From positions 1,240,001-1,304,000 of the forward strand of contig NZ_BMGT01000002.1 of the NCBI RefSeq assembly GCF_014640335.1: a DNA stretch of 64,000 bases, written 5' to 3'. The DNA is from Edaphobacter dinghuensis. GTDB taxonomy: Bacteria > Acidobacteriota > Terriglobia > Terriglobales > Acidobacteriaceae. Both the position numbers and the translations under genes were made by a program. The notes under the pieces were generated by a model. The model made no database searches. It was not told the origin of the DNA and worked only from the letters and a program-made list of their open reading frames with translations. This document shows, in pieces, positions 8,710-18,411 of the stretch (its first letter is position 1; every line of letters starts with the position of its first letter).

Positions 8710-9972
8710 ATGAAGTTGAATAACATAGGCCGTGGTGCACTGGCCTCGATTTTGTCTCTTGCAGTTGGTCTTGGCGTAACGGCGTGCAGCCGCGACTACA
8801 CATTGGCCTACGTCTATGTGACCACCTCAGCCCCCCTCTCGGCGTCGTCTTCGACCGACGGCGGCGTCAGCGCTTTTGCCGTCGATTACCAGTCCGGTGC
8901 CCTGACACCGCTGGCTGACTCCCCGATTCCGGCGGGCAAGAAGCCGATAACCCTGGTTGCCGGCCCTGCCAGCGCAAACGGCCAGTTCATTTACGTAGTC
9001 AACCATGACGACTCGACTGTCATGGAGTTCGCGATTGGAACCGACGGCAAGCTGTACCTGAAGAACACCTACAACACGACTGGCAGCCTGCCCACGGCAG
9101 CGGCCATCGATGCGGGCGGCAAGTACCTGTTTGTAGCCAACACCTACCAGAACGGCCCCAACAACACGCAGCTCTACACGCCTGCGTCGCCTGGGCCGGG
9201 CAGCGTAACCATCTTCCCCATCAACTCGGACGGCAGCCTCGGTACAGCGACGACGCAGAACGTCGGCAACCTTCCGGTCGGTATCGTAGCCAGCCAGACC
9301 AACAGCTACATCTACGTACTGGATCAGGAGAATGCCTCCACCGCCAGCCCGCTGGGCGTCGTTCTTGGCTACTCTGAGAACACCTCCACTGGCGCTCTGA
9401 CTCCGACCACCGGCGGCACCGTCGTTCTGAACGGCGTTACCATCGGGAACGGCTATCCTGCCGGTACGACCCCCAGCGCGATTGCCGAGGACCCCTCGGC
9501 CCGCTTCGTCTATGTCACCGACAAGGCCACCAACCAGCTCTACGGCTACCTGACCGGTACCGCCGGACAGCTTTCCACGATGACCAATGGACCGTTCACT
9601 ACGGGCACCTTCCCGGTCGCCGTAACGGTCGACCCACGCGGCAAGTACCTCTATGTCTCCAACTACAACGACAACACCGTGAGCGCCTATGCGATCGACA
9701 TCGCCACCGGAGCCCCGGTGGCCTCAGTAGGTTCGTCCTCGACGGCAGTTGGAACCACCCCCACCTGCATCGCCATCGAGCCGGCACTGGGCAAGTACCT
9801 GTACGTCTCCAACTACCTGGATGGAACAGTCTCGGGCGAAGCGCTCAACTCGCATAACGGCGGCCTGACCGCAGTCCAGAACACGCCCTTCCCCACCTCC
9901 GGTCTCCCGACCTGTGCGGTGGCTGTGGCGAATGGAACATACGGCCATCCCAACCAGATCATCAACCCCTAA
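8710..9972 (+). CDS. lactonase-like beta-propeller lipoprotein (copy 2)
   Basis: 420 residues from the ATG at 8710; the frame can be opened at a TTG at 8689 but the lipoprotein signal begins at the ATG (MKLNNIGRGALASILSLAVG). The lipobox is LGVTAC. Blades repeat about every 45-50 residues with a KYLYVSNY.D.TVSAY.I signature (three clear copies at the C-terminal half). The N-terminal sequence closely parallels that of the preceding gene (MKLSRIGR versus MKLNNIGR), pointing to tandem duplication. Role unknown; likely a periplasm-facing or surface lipoprotein. A strong terminator follows. Confidence 0.85.
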   Translation: MKLNNIGRGALASILSLAVGLGVTACSRDYTLAYVYVTTSAPLSASSSTDGGVSAFAVDYQSGALTPLADSPIPAGKKPITLVAGPASANGQFIYVVNHDDSTVMEFAIGTDGKLYLKNTYNTTGSLPTAAAIDAGGKYLFVANTYQNGPNNTQLYTPASPGPGSVTIFPINSDGSLGTATTQNVGNLPVGIVASQTNSYIYVLDQENASTASPLGVVLGYSENTSTGALTPTTGGTVVLNGVTIGNGYPAGTTPSAIAEDPSARFVYVTDKATNQLYGYLTGTAGQLSTMTNGPFTTGTFPVAVTVDPRGKYLYVSNYNDNTVSAYAIDIATGAPVASVGSSSTAVGTTPTCIAIEPALGKYLYVSNYLDGTVSGEALNSHNGGLTAVQNTPFPTSGLPTCAVAVANGTYGHPNQIINP

Positions 9973-9993
9973 AGAACACGCAGTTGTATTGCA

Positions 9994-10021
9994 AAAAAGC
10001 CCCGCGAGTGCGGGGCTTTTT
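9994..10021 (+). terminator. Rho-independent terminator after propeller lipoprotein pair
   Basis: AAAAAGCCCCGC / GCGGGGCTTTTT, a 12-bp stem with a 4-base loop (GAGT) and T run, 21 bases after the stop codon. Confidence 0.9.
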
Positions 10022-10178
10022 GCTGGCCGCAATGGCCGTTCTTTCCGCAGGAGTGGCGGAAACCCTAATGACGCTGTAAGGTATCCCTCCCCCCATACTT
10101 AAGTACCAAAGTCTTCAAAGTAAATGGCTTATCTGATGACCTTCTCGCGGACTTCGAGGTGCGTCTGCCTCAATTGCA

Positions 10179-10215
10179 AAGGCCCGGCGCAATGGCCGGG
10201 CCTTGCTATTTTTGT
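10179..10215 (+). terminator. orphan terminator-like hairpin
   Basis: Perfect 10-bp stem (AAGGCCCGGC / GCCGGGCCTT) with a 6-base loop, then a short gap and TATTTTTG. No protein gene ends here. It could be a backup terminator or the 3' end of a small RNA covering about 10030-10210. Confidence 0.6.
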
Positions 10216-10383
10216 TTGCTGATATTAACTATAACAACTGGAAGGAAACTCGTTTGCAATCTTATGTCATTGATTCATTGCGGGTTGTGCGATTTATCGC
10301 TTGACAGGCTTTTCGCTCAGAGGTTTTGAGAAACGAGGCGAACTGGGCTGAGCGGCGAGAGATAGCGGCACCGCGAGCAAACC

Positions 10384-10445
10384 GCAGGTCCCTTCGACTC
10401 CGCCTTACGCGGTGAGGCTACACTACGCTACGCTCAGGATGACAA
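10384..10445. repeat. dispersed intergenic repeat, copy 1
   Basis: Starts GCAGGTCCCTTCGACTCCG and ends CTCAGGATGACAA with a variable GC-rich middle. Similar outer sequences occur at 13272-13325 and 39385-39426. Confidence 0.5.
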
Positions 10446-10519
10446 TTTCTTTCTTATCTTCTATTTGACACGCCGGTACGCTTTGACGCCACATGACCTA
10501 GCAGCCGTAAGACGATGCT

Positions 10520-11668
10520 TTAGGAAGAGGCGGTTTGGGCAACACGCGGTCGGGTGGAGAGGTGGGTAAGAATCAGTCTGCGGGCTGGGTTCTCGACGAA
10601 ACGGAAGGCCGCCAGCGAGAAGAGGACGACGAAGATATAGGAGAACCACGGATCGAGAGCAGCCAGGTGTAGGTGCTGCGACAGGTGGTACTTGCGCACG
10701 AGCATCAGTACATTGAAGTGCAGCAGGTAAAGGCAATAGCTGCTCTCGCCGACGATCAGCAAGGGGCGACAGGCAAAGACGGCGGCCACTGGGTTGACTC
10801 CGCTGAGACCAAGGACAAGAGCGGCAAAGAGCGGGATGAGCAAGCCGCCGTGCATCAGCAGGTAGGGCAGGTGCTCAACCAGACCGTAGAAGACGACCAT
10901 AAGAGCTGCTACGCTGGCGGCGGCGATGGCATAGCGCTGGCGCGCGGTGATCGAAAGTACATGCTGAAGCTTGCCCAGGACCACACCCACCAGAAAGGTG
11001 CAGGTGTAAGGGAGTGGGGTGTACTTGAGGAAGCGGACGAGGTAGGTCGAGGTGTAGCGCGTGACCGGACCGCTGAGGTGATCGGGGTTGAGCAGCAGAT
11101 AGAGGCTGTGCGGCACCATTCCGATCGCCCAGATCGCCATCAGGAGCGCGATGAGACGGCCTGCGGTCTTAGGCCAGGGAATACGGATCAACCAGGGGAA
11201 GGCTGCGTAGAGCATGACCTCGCAGGAGAGCGTCCAGGCAACGGTGTTCCAGAAGGTGGCGAGGTTGGGGCTCCAGCCCTGAAGCAGAAAGGGCGTAAGG
11301 ACGATTCCCTTCCAGAACTCGGCGTGGCTGCGGACGGCCCACTCGTCTTCGAGCATCTTGACGGAGACGATGAGGGCAAGCAGGTAGATGGGGTAGAGCC
11401 GGGCGAAGCGAGCTACCCAGAAGTTGCGCTTGTTGAAGCTGGCGCCGCGGTCGGCGTAGTTGTAAGTGAGGATATAGCCCGAGATCAGGAAGAAGACGCC
11501 GACGAAGATGTAACCGTTATCGACGAAGGGGTAGAGCGGCCCGAGATGCGAGGGCGTGAAGTGGAAGAGAACGATGCTGAGTGCCAGCAGGGTGCGGATG
11601 CCGGTCAGGGCGGGCAACGGTGGCTTGCGGGTGGTGGCAGGAGCAGCGACGGTGGCGGTGGTTGGCAA
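10520..11668 (-). CDS. acyltransferase 3 family membrane protein
   Basis: 382 residues. The N-terminal motif LPALTGIRTLLALSIVLFHF carries the family's R and H (R..A...V...H), followed by about ten hydrophobic helices (for example GYIFVGVFFLISGYILTYNY and YCLYLLHFNVLMLV). Family members transfer acetyl, succinyl or fatty acyl groups to sugars, glycans or lipids across the inner membrane. The substrate cannot be read from sequence. The start ATG at 11668 precedes a short low-complexity Ala/Thr segment. It is a single gene; downstream is the repeat-containing intergenic stretch. Confidence 0.88.
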   Translation of the reverse strand: MPTTATVAAPATTRKPPLPALTGIRTLLALSIVLFHFTPSHLGPLYPFVDNGYIFVGVFFLISGYILTYNYADRGASFNKRNFWVARFARLYPIYLLALIVSVKMLEDEWAVRSHAEFWKGIVLTPFLLQGWSPNLATFWNTVAWTLSCEVMLYAAFPWLIRIPWPKTAGRLIALLMAIWAIGMVPHSLYLLLNPDHLSGPVTRYTSTYLVRFLKYTPLPYTCTFLVGVVLGKLQHVLSITARQRYAIAAASVAALMVVFYGLVEHLPYLLMHGGLLIPLFAALVLGLSGVNPVAAVFACRPLLIVGESSYCLYLLHFNVLMLVRKYHLSQHLHLAALDPWFSYIFVVLFSLAAFRFVENPARRLILTHLSTRPRVAQTASS

Positions 11669-11798
11669 AGTGCAGGTTTCCTGTCAGTAACTGGTCTTTA
11701 ACGTAGATGCTTGGATGATGCGCCAGGCAGAGGTCAAGACGACAGGAAAATGACGCAGCTTTCTGCGGTCGATGCCGGGAGCTTCGGAAACGGTGTTT

Positions 11799-12503
11799 TC
11801 AAGCAGTAACGAGCGAGCCGAGCTTTTCGCCGCCGACGACACGGACGATATTTCCCTGCTCCTTCATGCTGAACACCATCATGGGCATATTGTTGTCCTT
11901 GCACAGGGAGACAGCGGTGGTGTCCATGACGCGGAGGTTGAGGCGGAGGATGTCGTTGTAGGTAATCTGGTCGAACTTGGTGGCGTCGGGGTTCGATTTG
12001 GGATCGGCGGTGTAGATGCCATCGACCGAGGTGGCCTTAAGCAGGATGTCGGCCTTGATCTCCATGGCGCGGAGGCTTGCTGCCGTGTCCGTCGAGAAGA
12101 AGGGGTTGCCGGTGCCGGCGGCGAAGATGACGATGCGGCCTTTTTCGAGGTGGCGCATGGCGCGGCGGCGGATGTAGGGCTCGGCGACCTGGTGCATCTC
12201 GATGGCGGACATGACGCGGCAGGTGAGGCCACGCTTTTCGATGGCGTCTTGCAGCGCGATGGAGTTAATGACGGTCGAGAGCATGCCCATGTGGTCGGCG
12301 GCGACGCGATCCATGTCGATGGCCTGCTGGGCTACGCCACGGAAGAAGTTGCCTCCGCCGACGACGATGCCGATCTGACAGCCAAGCGCGTGAGCGGCTG
12401 CGATCTCTTCGGCTATTTTGTGAATAAAGATGGCGTCGATGCCGAAGCCGCTGCCCGCGGCAAGGGCTTCTCCGGAGAGCTTGAGGAGGACTCGCTTATA
12501 CAT
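11799..12503 (-). CDS. pyrH: UMP kinase
   Basis: 234 residues from the ATG at 12503 ([15 protein letters not shown]); the longer frame upstream overlaps the neighbouring gene's sequence and is not family-like. The protein phosphorylates UMP to UDP with ATP. It shows the amino-acid-kinase fold signatures: KLSGEAL near the N-terminus, [12 protein letters not shown] for phosphate binding, and [15 protein letters not shown] and [13 protein letters not shown], which are typical of bacterial PyrH. In many bacteria pyrH directly follows tsf. Here a NAD(P)-binding protein gene is inserted between them, 52 bases upstream. Confidence 0.95.
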   Translation of the reverse strand: MYKRVLLKLSGEALAAGSGFGIDAIFIHKIAEEIAAAHALGCQIGIVVGGGNFFRGVAQQAIDMDRVAADHMGMLSTVINSIALQDAIEKRGLTCRVMSAIEMHQVAEPYIRRRAMRHLEKGRIVIFAAGTGNPFFSTDTAASLRAMEIKADILLKATSVDGIYTADPKSNPDATKFDQITYNDILRLNLRVMDTTAVSLCKDNNMPMMVFSMKEQGNIVRVVGGEKLGSLVTA

Positions 12504-12555
12504 GTCAGATTCAAGTATCGCATGGCAGCGGCTTGGGGCATCGACCCATTGGTAG

Positions 12556-13197
12556 CTAATACCCGATGGTGAAACGCTGGCGCTCGTGCTGCGGCTTTTC
12601 GAGCTCGTCGACGAGGGCGATGGCGTAGTCTTCCATGGAGATTTTGCTGTTGCCCTGGGCATCGCTGATGAGCTGGTCTTTGCCGAGACGGAACTTGCCG
12701 GTGCGCTGGCCGGGCTCGAAGAAGGCGGCTGGGCTGAAGCTGGTCCAATTGATATCGGACTTTTTGATGAGGGCGAGCGCGTCGCTGTGAGATTTGGCGA
12801 TGGCCTGCCACTGGGCGGGGAGATGGCCGCTCGCGAGCAGAGTGACTCCGGGAGCGATTTCGAGGCTGGCCGCTCCGCCGACGTATATGAAGCGGGGAGC
12901 TTTGCCCGACGCGCCTACCTGCTTGATGGCTTCGATGAAGTTTTGCGTCACGGGAAGGATCTGGTCGGTGTCGTCGGCGGGTGGAGCGTAGGCGCTGACG
13001 ACGGCATCGGCTCCCTTGATGTTGGCGGCGATGGCGGCGGCGGAGTCTACGTCTCCCTGCTTGATGGTGAGGTTGGGCTTGGGAGCGAGCTTGGCGGGGT
13101 TGCGAGTGATCGCGGTGACCTGGTGGCCGCGGCTGAGGAGTTCGGTGAGGATGCGGCTGCCGGAATGGCCGGTGGCTCCGTAGAGGACGATGTGCAT
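12556..13197 (-). CDS. NAD(P)-binding (NmrA/atypical SDR-like) protein
   Basis: 213 residues. The N-terminus [20 protein letters not shown] is a Rossmann NAD(P)-binding motif of the extended atypical SDR type (G.TG..G), followed by [18 protein letters not shown], whose Arg after beta-2 favours NADPH. It resembles YwnB or biliverdin-reductase-B-like proteins (PF13460). No catalytic YxxxK pair is obvious, so it may be a sensor or reductase of unknown substrate. It sits between the tsf terminator and pyrH, with 52 bases to pyrH, and may be co-transcribed with it. Confidence 0.82.
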   Translation of the reverse strand: MHIVLYGATGHSGSRILTELLSRGHQVTAITRNPAKLAPKPNLTIKQGDVDSAAAIAANIKGADAVVSAYAPPADDTDQILPVTQNFIEAIKQVGASGKAPRFIYVGGAASLEIAPGVTLLASGHLPAQWQAIAKSHSDALALIKKSDINWTSFSPAAFFEPGQRTGKFRLGKDQLISDAQGNSKISMEDYAIALVDELEKPQHERQRFTIGY

Positions 13198-13271
13198 GTG
13201 GTTTCTCCCGTAGAAGATGAGATGTTGGGATAGATGAAAAGGATTTTGCGGGAAGAGTCGTAGCTAAAAAT

Positions 13272-13325
13272 ACAGGGGTCTCTCCACTGCGGCGGCAAAA
13301 GCGCCGCCTTCGGCCGAGATGACGT
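13272..13325. repeat. dispersed intergenic repeat, copy 2
   Basis: ACAGGGGTCTCTCCACTGC at the left and GGCCGAGATGACGT at the right, around an internal GGCGGC/GCCGCC palindrome. It resembles the repeats at 10384 and 39385 in outer sequence and length. Confidence 0.4.
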
Positions 13326-13351
13326 GAGTCTGTACAAGGGGTCGTGGCATG

Positions 13352-13380
13352 AGAAAGCCCGGACTGGTGTCCGGGCTTTC
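13352..13380 (-). terminator. terminator downstream of tsf
   Basis: GAAAGCCCGGAC / GTCCGGGCTTTC, 12-bp stem with a 4-base loop, 20 bases beyond the tsf stop. The T tract is weak on both sides but the stem is perfect. Confidence 0.7.
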
Positions 13381-13401
13381 TTTGCTGCTTGAAGCTGAGG
13401 G

Positions 13402-14064
13402 TTATGCCTCTTCGGTGGCTGCGATCTGAGCGGTGGTGGCTACCGTCCAGTTGGGATCGCCTACCTTGAAGCGGGCGAAGCGGCGGACGCTGATGTTCTC
13501 TCCGAGCTTGGCTACCTTGCTGGCAATGATCTGCGAGATGGTCTGAGTCTGCTCCTTGATGAAGGGCTGGTCGAGAAGGCAGACTTCCTCGTAGAACTTG
13601 CTCATCTTGCCTTCGAGCATCTTCTCGATGATGTTCGCGGGCTTGCCGGTTGCGGCGGCCTGGGCGCGGTAGACATCCTTCTCGCGGGCGATGTCTTCTT
13701 CGGTGACATCTTCGCGGCGAACGTAGCGCGGGTCGGTGGCGGCGATGTGCATGGCGATGTCGCGGAGCAGCTCCTGGAAGTCAGGGGTGCGGGCGACGAA
13801 GTCGGACTCGCAGTTGAGCTCAAGCAGAACGCCGATCTTGCCGCCGGCGTGGATGTAGGTTCCGACTGCACCCTCGTTGGTGGAGCGGGAGGCCTTCTTG
13901 GCAGCCGAGGCCATGCCGCGCTTACGCAGGACGACGAAGGCATCTTCGATCTCGCCCTTAGCTTCCTGGAGGGCCTTGAGGCAGTCGCCCATGGGGGCGC
14001 CGGACTTTTCGCGGAGTTCTTTGACGAGTTTTGCGTCGATCTTTACTGGGGTTTCCGTGGACAT
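13402..14064 (-). CDS. tsf: translation elongation factor Ts
   Basis: 220 residues from the ATG at 14064 (MSTETPVKIDAKLVKELREK). It is the nucleotide exchange factor of EF-Tu. The N-terminal UBA-like domain has the family motif LREKSGAPMGDCLKALQEA, followed by GDIEDA-like (GEIEDAFVVLRKRG) and the core EF-Ts signature IGVLLELNCESDFVART. A single shortened core domain is present, as in Thermus-type EF-Ts, compared with about 283 residues in E. coli. It lies 120 bases downstream of rpsB in the usual rpsB-tsf order. Confidence 0.96.
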   Translation of the reverse strand: MSTETPVKIDAKLVKELREKSGAPMGDCLKALQEAKGEIEDAFVVLRKRGMASAAKKASRSTNEGAVGTYIHAGGKIGVLLELNCESDFVARTPDFQELLRDIAMHIAATDPRYVRREDVTEEDIAREKDVYRAQAAATGKPANIIEKMLEGKMSKFYEEVCLLDQPFIKEQTQTISQIIASKVAKLGENISVRRFARFKVGDPNWTVATTAQIAATEEA

Positions 14065-14184
14065 TCGAGTTTCCTTAGGTACGGTTTCTGCGAAAAGGGG
14101 CGCAGGCTTCGGCCCGCGCCCCCAATCAAGGTAATAAAACACTGTTACGGGCTGGATAATGCGCGCTCGTAACGCAGGGGTTGC

Positions 14185-15096
<912 letters not shown>

Positions 15097-15409
15097 AGAG
15101 GCTCCTTGGTTAAGACAGCCGGACCGAATTGTTTCCGGTGCCTGGATTGATCCCGCTTTTCATGCAAGAGCGCGGGAGATTTAACTCCTTGCCTTCCGAT
15201 GCGCTGGAAGGGTGGTGCTAACGGCGATACCTTTTCGCCGGATGCTTCTTTTGATCCGGACCGGAAGAACATCGAGGCCGAATCGAAAACTGTACCTCGG
15301 CGGCTAAAGCCGCGACCGCCGAGGTGAGAAGTAGCGGCACGGCTGAAGCCGTGCCCTTAACACTGCAAGAACAAAAGCAACTGCAAAAGACCTTGCTGAA
15401 AGGCTCTTT
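15097..15409. other. rpsI-rpsB spacer with palindromic repeats
   Basis: 313 bases without a gene. Its right-hand part upstream of rpsI's stop holds two palindromic elements (15294-15325 and 15336-15355). The part nearer rpsB probably contains the rpsB promoter and leader, but no clear promoter was identified. Confidence 0.5.
15294..15355. repeat. two GGCTRAAGCC palindromes downstream of rpsI
   Basis: First element: outer arms CCTCGGCGG (15295-15303) and CCGCCGAGG (15316-15324) around CGGCTAAAGCCG. Second element: GGCACGGCTGAAGCCGTGCC at 15336-15355, a perfect 8-bp stem. Both share the core GGCT(A/G)AAGCC with the pair between rpsI and rplM. Confidence 0.75.
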
Positions 15410-15805
15410 TTATCGCTTCGAGAACTGGAAGCGAGCGCGAGCGCCCTTCTGGCCGTACTTCTTACGCTCCTTACCACGCGAGTCGCGGGTAACGAGGCCT
15501 TCTGCCTTGAGCGCCTTACGCAGCTCAGGGTTGAACTCCATGAGCGCACGGGCGATACCGAGCTTGACGGCGTCGGCCTGTCCCATGACGCCGCCACCGC
15601 GAACCGTGGTGATAACGTCGAAGGTTTCGCCGATATCGGCGATGCCGAGCGAGCGGCGAGCGGCAGCGCGCTGCTGGGCGGTGACGAAATAGACATCGAC
15701 ATCCTTCTTGTTGACGGTGAAGTTGCCGCTGCCGGGACGCAGGAAGACGCGCGCAATCGAAGACTTGCGACGGCCGGTTCCGTAGTATTGGATCAGATCT
15801 GCCAT
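15410..15805 (-). CDS. rpsI: 30S ribosomal protein S9
   Basis: 131 residues from the ATG at 15805 ([20 protein letters not shown]). S9 binds 16S rRNA in the small-subunit head, with its C-terminal tail reaching the P-site tRNA. The family motifs [12 protein letters not shown] and [19 protein letters not shown] are present. The protein ends FQFSKR, the invariant C-terminal KR that contacts tRNA. It follows rplM after 99 bases, the common rplM-rpsI pair, but the spacer carries two palindromes. Confidence 0.97.
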   Translation of the reverse strand: MADLIQYYGTGRRKSSIARVFLRPGSGNFTVNKKDVDVYFVTAQQRAAARRSLGIADIGETFDVITTVRGGGVMGQADAVKLGIARALMEFNPELRKALKAEGLVTRDSRGKERKKYGQKGARARFQFSKR

Positions 15806-15832
15806 GGTGCTCCTTGAACTCTTGAAGGGCCC

Positions 15833-15884
15833 GGGGCTAAAGCCCCACATTGCCCCATTTTGTTCAGCAGGCTAAAGCCTGCTG
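15833..15884. repeat. two GGCTAAAGCC palindromes between rplM and rpsI
   Basis: GGGGCTAAAGCCCC at 15833-15846 and CAGCAGGCTAAAGCCTGCTG at 15865-15884, both perfect inverted repeats sharing the core of the elements at 15294-15355. They lie inside what should be a single rplM-rpsI transcript. Confidence 0.8.
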
Positions 15885-15904
15885 CTAATCCCTTGAAAAC
15901 AAAC

Positions 15905-16339
15905 TTAGGCGACGACTTCCAGCGGCTCGGGCTGCTGGGCGAGGTGCGGATGCTGGCTGCCCTTGTAGACCTTGAGCTTGGTGGCCATCTGGCGGCCCAG
16001 CTTGGACTTGGGAAGCATGCCCTTGACGGCCTGCTCGACGATCGCCTCAGGACGGCGGGCGAGCAGCTTGACGAAGGACTCTTCACGCAGACCGCCGGGG
16101 AATCCGGTGTAACGGCGATAGAGCTTGGTGTCCGACTTGAGACCCGTGAGGACGATCTTTTCGGCATTGATGATGATGACGTGATCGCCCATATCGATAT
16201 AGGGGGTGTACAGCGGGTTGAGCTTGCCTGCGAGAAGGCTGGCGGCATGGGTGGCAAGGCGGCCTAGCGTCTTACCGCTGGCATCGATGACAAACCACTT
16301 GCGCTTGATGTCTTTGCCGCTGGGGATGATGGTGGACAT
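15905..16339 (-). CDS. rplM: 50S ribosomal protein L13
   Basis: 144 residues from the ATG at 16339 ([20 protein letters not shown]); the open frame continues upstream to 16543 without homology to L13. L13 is an early-assembly protein of the large subunit. Motifs seen are [47 protein letters not shown] and [14 protein letters not shown]. It is first gene of the leftward rplM-rpsI pair. Confidence 0.97.
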   Translation of the reverse strand: MSTIIPSGKDIKRKWFVIDASGKTLGRLATHAASLLAGKLNPLYTPYIDMGDHVIIINAEKIVLTGLKSDTKLYRRYTGFPGGLREESFVKLLARRPEAIVEQAVKGMLPKSKLGRQMATKLKVYKGSQHPHLAQQPEPLEVVA

Positions 16340-16800
16340 TGCTCTGTTACTCCTTGGTTCTGCCGTCTTCATTGTTCGGCGTGCTTCTGAAGAATGGTCG
16401 ATCGAATGTGTGTTACAGCTTCTAATGCTTAATTCCGTACAACTTCTTTGTTTCTCAGACTTTACCGATGACAGCACGAAAGACCGGACATCCGAGAGCA
16501 TCCTCGAACGCAAAAGAGGCCATTCGCATGGGGCGTCGCGCAAAGCCTTGAAAGATCAGCCTGGGAAGTGGGTGCTTCGGGAGCGGCCTTGCTGCGCTGA
16601 CTGCCCCAAGTGAGTCCACCACGGTATCTCTTTCATCCGCCTTATCTATGAGGACAGGCCTTCATAGACGCACGGATGCGAGACTGCACGAGATTCAAGA
16701 TTAGCTAAAAGCCGGGAAAGAGTCAATGAAAATGCGACAGGGGGCGGCCCGGTCAATGGGCCGCCTCTGAGCTTCGGAGCCGCTCCGCTTCGCTTGATGA
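16340..16800. other. intergenic region upstream of rplM
   Basis: 461 bases between rplM and the GT-C-like gene. No credible protein gene, tRNA or named riboswitch was seen. A GGCGGCCC/GGGCCGCC hairpin at about 16743-16766 is a possible terminator region for the locus to the right in neither a perfect T-tract context, and TCTATGA/TCATAGA at about 16645-16668 is a weak hairpin in the presumed rplM leader. Confidence 0.45.
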
Positions 16801-18342
16801 CTATTCGTGTTGCTGCGTGTAGAGAGCGGTCAAGGGGTATGGGGTGGCACCAGCGACCGCCTGGCAGGTCTGAGCCGCTGTTGCTCCAGGCAATACAAGG
16901 TAGTGTCTATCGGGAGTGCGGACATTGCCGAAGTCATAGTGCGCGCAGACCTGCCAGTCGTACCCTTGTGCGGCGTTGGTGATCAACTTGACCTGGCCGA
17001 GGTTGCCGAAGACGAAGTCGGGGTGGCTGGCGGCGCAGTCGGCAAGACGTTGGCTTGCGGTGAGGCGGGCGAAGTCTCTTCCATCGACCAGGCCGGCAAT
17101 GTCGCAGATGTTGGCCTTCGAGAAGTAACCGATGTAGCCGACGTCCGAGGCGATTCCCTGCTTGCCCTCAAGCACGTCGAGGTGTTGGCCTGTGAAGATC
17201 TTCATCGTATGGGCGCGCGTGTTGAGGACCTGGCCCATAATCTTGCACTCGAACGGGAGCGCAATGAGAAGAAGCAGGATAAAGGCATAGACGAGCGGAT
17301 AAGATTGGCGCTTCACATTGGAGCGATCATGATTGATCGAGCCAAGCTCGAGAAGATTCCAGAGGACGGAAAAAAAGTAAGTCCACACAAGATAACGTGC
17401 TCCCTGAATCTCTTGTCCGCGAGTTGCCGCCAGAATAAGGACCGTGGGAAAGACCAGGTTCGCGAAGAGCGTCGGCATAGAGAAGCGTCCAGCGCGAAAC
17501 AGAAAGAAAACCGTAAGCAGCCACAAGACCAAGAGGCCAAGGCCGAAGGTAAGTGCGCCTACGATAACGGTCGCTGCATTGTGAAAGGCCGCCCACGAAG
17601 CTGTCCCGGACTTGGCGAGCGCGGTATCCGGCAACAGCGAGTGCATGGTCACAACGATGAACAGAAGGGCGAAGAGGCAGCCTACCAGAACGTGGCTCGA
17701 TCGAAGAACGGCACCAACCCATTGCGAGGAACGTTTGCCGCCATCGAAGATCTGCCGCCAGGCAAGCATTGCGAAGATGACACCGCAGAGCAGAGCCAGC
17801 TCTGTGCGCAAGAGGACGGTGAAGAAGGCCAATACCGCGAACACAACATATTGAAGAGGCGTTGTGGTGCTGCGACGAGACTGCTGGAAGGTGAGGATGC
17901 AGAGAAGCGCGACGAAGCAGAGCGCAAAGCCGGTCTCCATGCCGTCGTCGAGCCAGCGGACCGCAGATGGCGCCACCAGAATAAAGAGCAGGACGAGGCC
18001 AAGGAGGCGCGTGCGGAGAGACTCTCGCGGGATAAAGCGAACAAGGATGACGCTCGTGATCAGAAAGAGCGAGATGTGCATGAAGCTGGAGACGCCACGA
18101 GGAAGATTGGGCGATGAGATAAAGCCGGAGAGGAAGGCAACGACATGAACGTAGAGGAGGCTGGAGGCTCCATAGCTGGGATGAATGCCGTCGTAGGTGA
18201 TCAAATGCGTACGAAAGAGATTGTCCGCATAGCGCAGGTGGATGAGAGCATCATCCTGAATGGCCGCCCAGGAGAAGACGATCCAGGCGGCGAGCCAGAG
18301 CCCGAGAAGCGGCAGAATGAACTTGTACGCTCTATTGATCAA
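16801..18342 (-). CDS. polytopic GT-C-like membrane glycosyltransferase
   Basis: About 513 residues from a TTG at 18342 that has AAGGGG eight bases upstream; the frame can be opened at another TTG at 18384 without a ribosome site. About ten to eleven hydrophobic helices are followed by a C-terminal soluble part of roughly 120 residues. After the first helix comes DDALIHLRYADNLFRTHLIT, then PSYGASSLLY and WLDDGMETGFAL. This is the arrangement of GT-C enzymes that use polyprenyl-linked sugars, with an acidic DD pair in the first extracytoplasmic loop (compare arabinofuranosyltransferase-like proteins). The donor and acceptor are unknown. It ends an envelope block with an ABC permease and a Wzy-like protein upstream. 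Confidence 0.72.
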   Translation of the reverse strand: MINRAYKFILPLLGLWLAAWIVFSWAAIQDDALIHLRYADNLFRTHLITYDGIHPSYGASSLLYVHVVAFLSGFISSPNLPRGVSSFMHISLFLITSVILVRFIPRESLRTRLLGLVLLFILVAPSAVRWLDDGMETGFALCFVALLCILTFQQSRRSTTTPLQYVVFAVLAFFTVLLRTELALLCGVIFAMLAWRQIFDGGKRSSQWVGAVLRSSHVLVGCLFALLFIVVTMHSLLPDTALAKSGTASWAAFHNAATVIVGALTFGLGLLVLWLLTVFFLFRAGRFSMPTLFANLVFPTVLILAATRGQEIQGARYLVWTYFFSVLWNLLELGSINHDRSNVKRQSYPLVYAFILLLLIALPFECKIMGQVLNTRAHTMKIFTGQHLDVLEGKQGIASDVGYIGYFSKANICDIAGLVDGRDFARLTASQRLADCAASHPDFVFGNLGQVKLITNAAQGYDWQVCAHYDFGNVRTPDRHYLVLPGATAAQTCQAVAGATPYPLTALYTQQHE

Positions 18343-18411
18343 GCAACTATCCCCTTGTCCTTTTTTTGAGACTGCGCAGAACAAAAATTCAAGATGGAGA
18401 GCAATGAAGCA

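Larger units (their letters stand above)
9973..10519. other. intergenic region without a recognisable protein gene
   Basis: 547 bases between the lipoprotein pair and the acyltransferase. It holds the terminator at 9994-10021, a second terminator-like hairpin at 10179-10204 with no gene in front of it, and a dispersed repeat near 10384-10445. No open frame of convincing composition was found. Confidence 0.6.

Noticed and set aside
10673-11701. 342-residue plus-strand frame
   Set aside because: Antisense to the acyltransferase gene, acidic low-complexity mirror sequence.
16807-18117. 436-residue plus-strand frame
   Set aside because: Antisense to the polytopic GT-C-like gene; highly charged with no domain.
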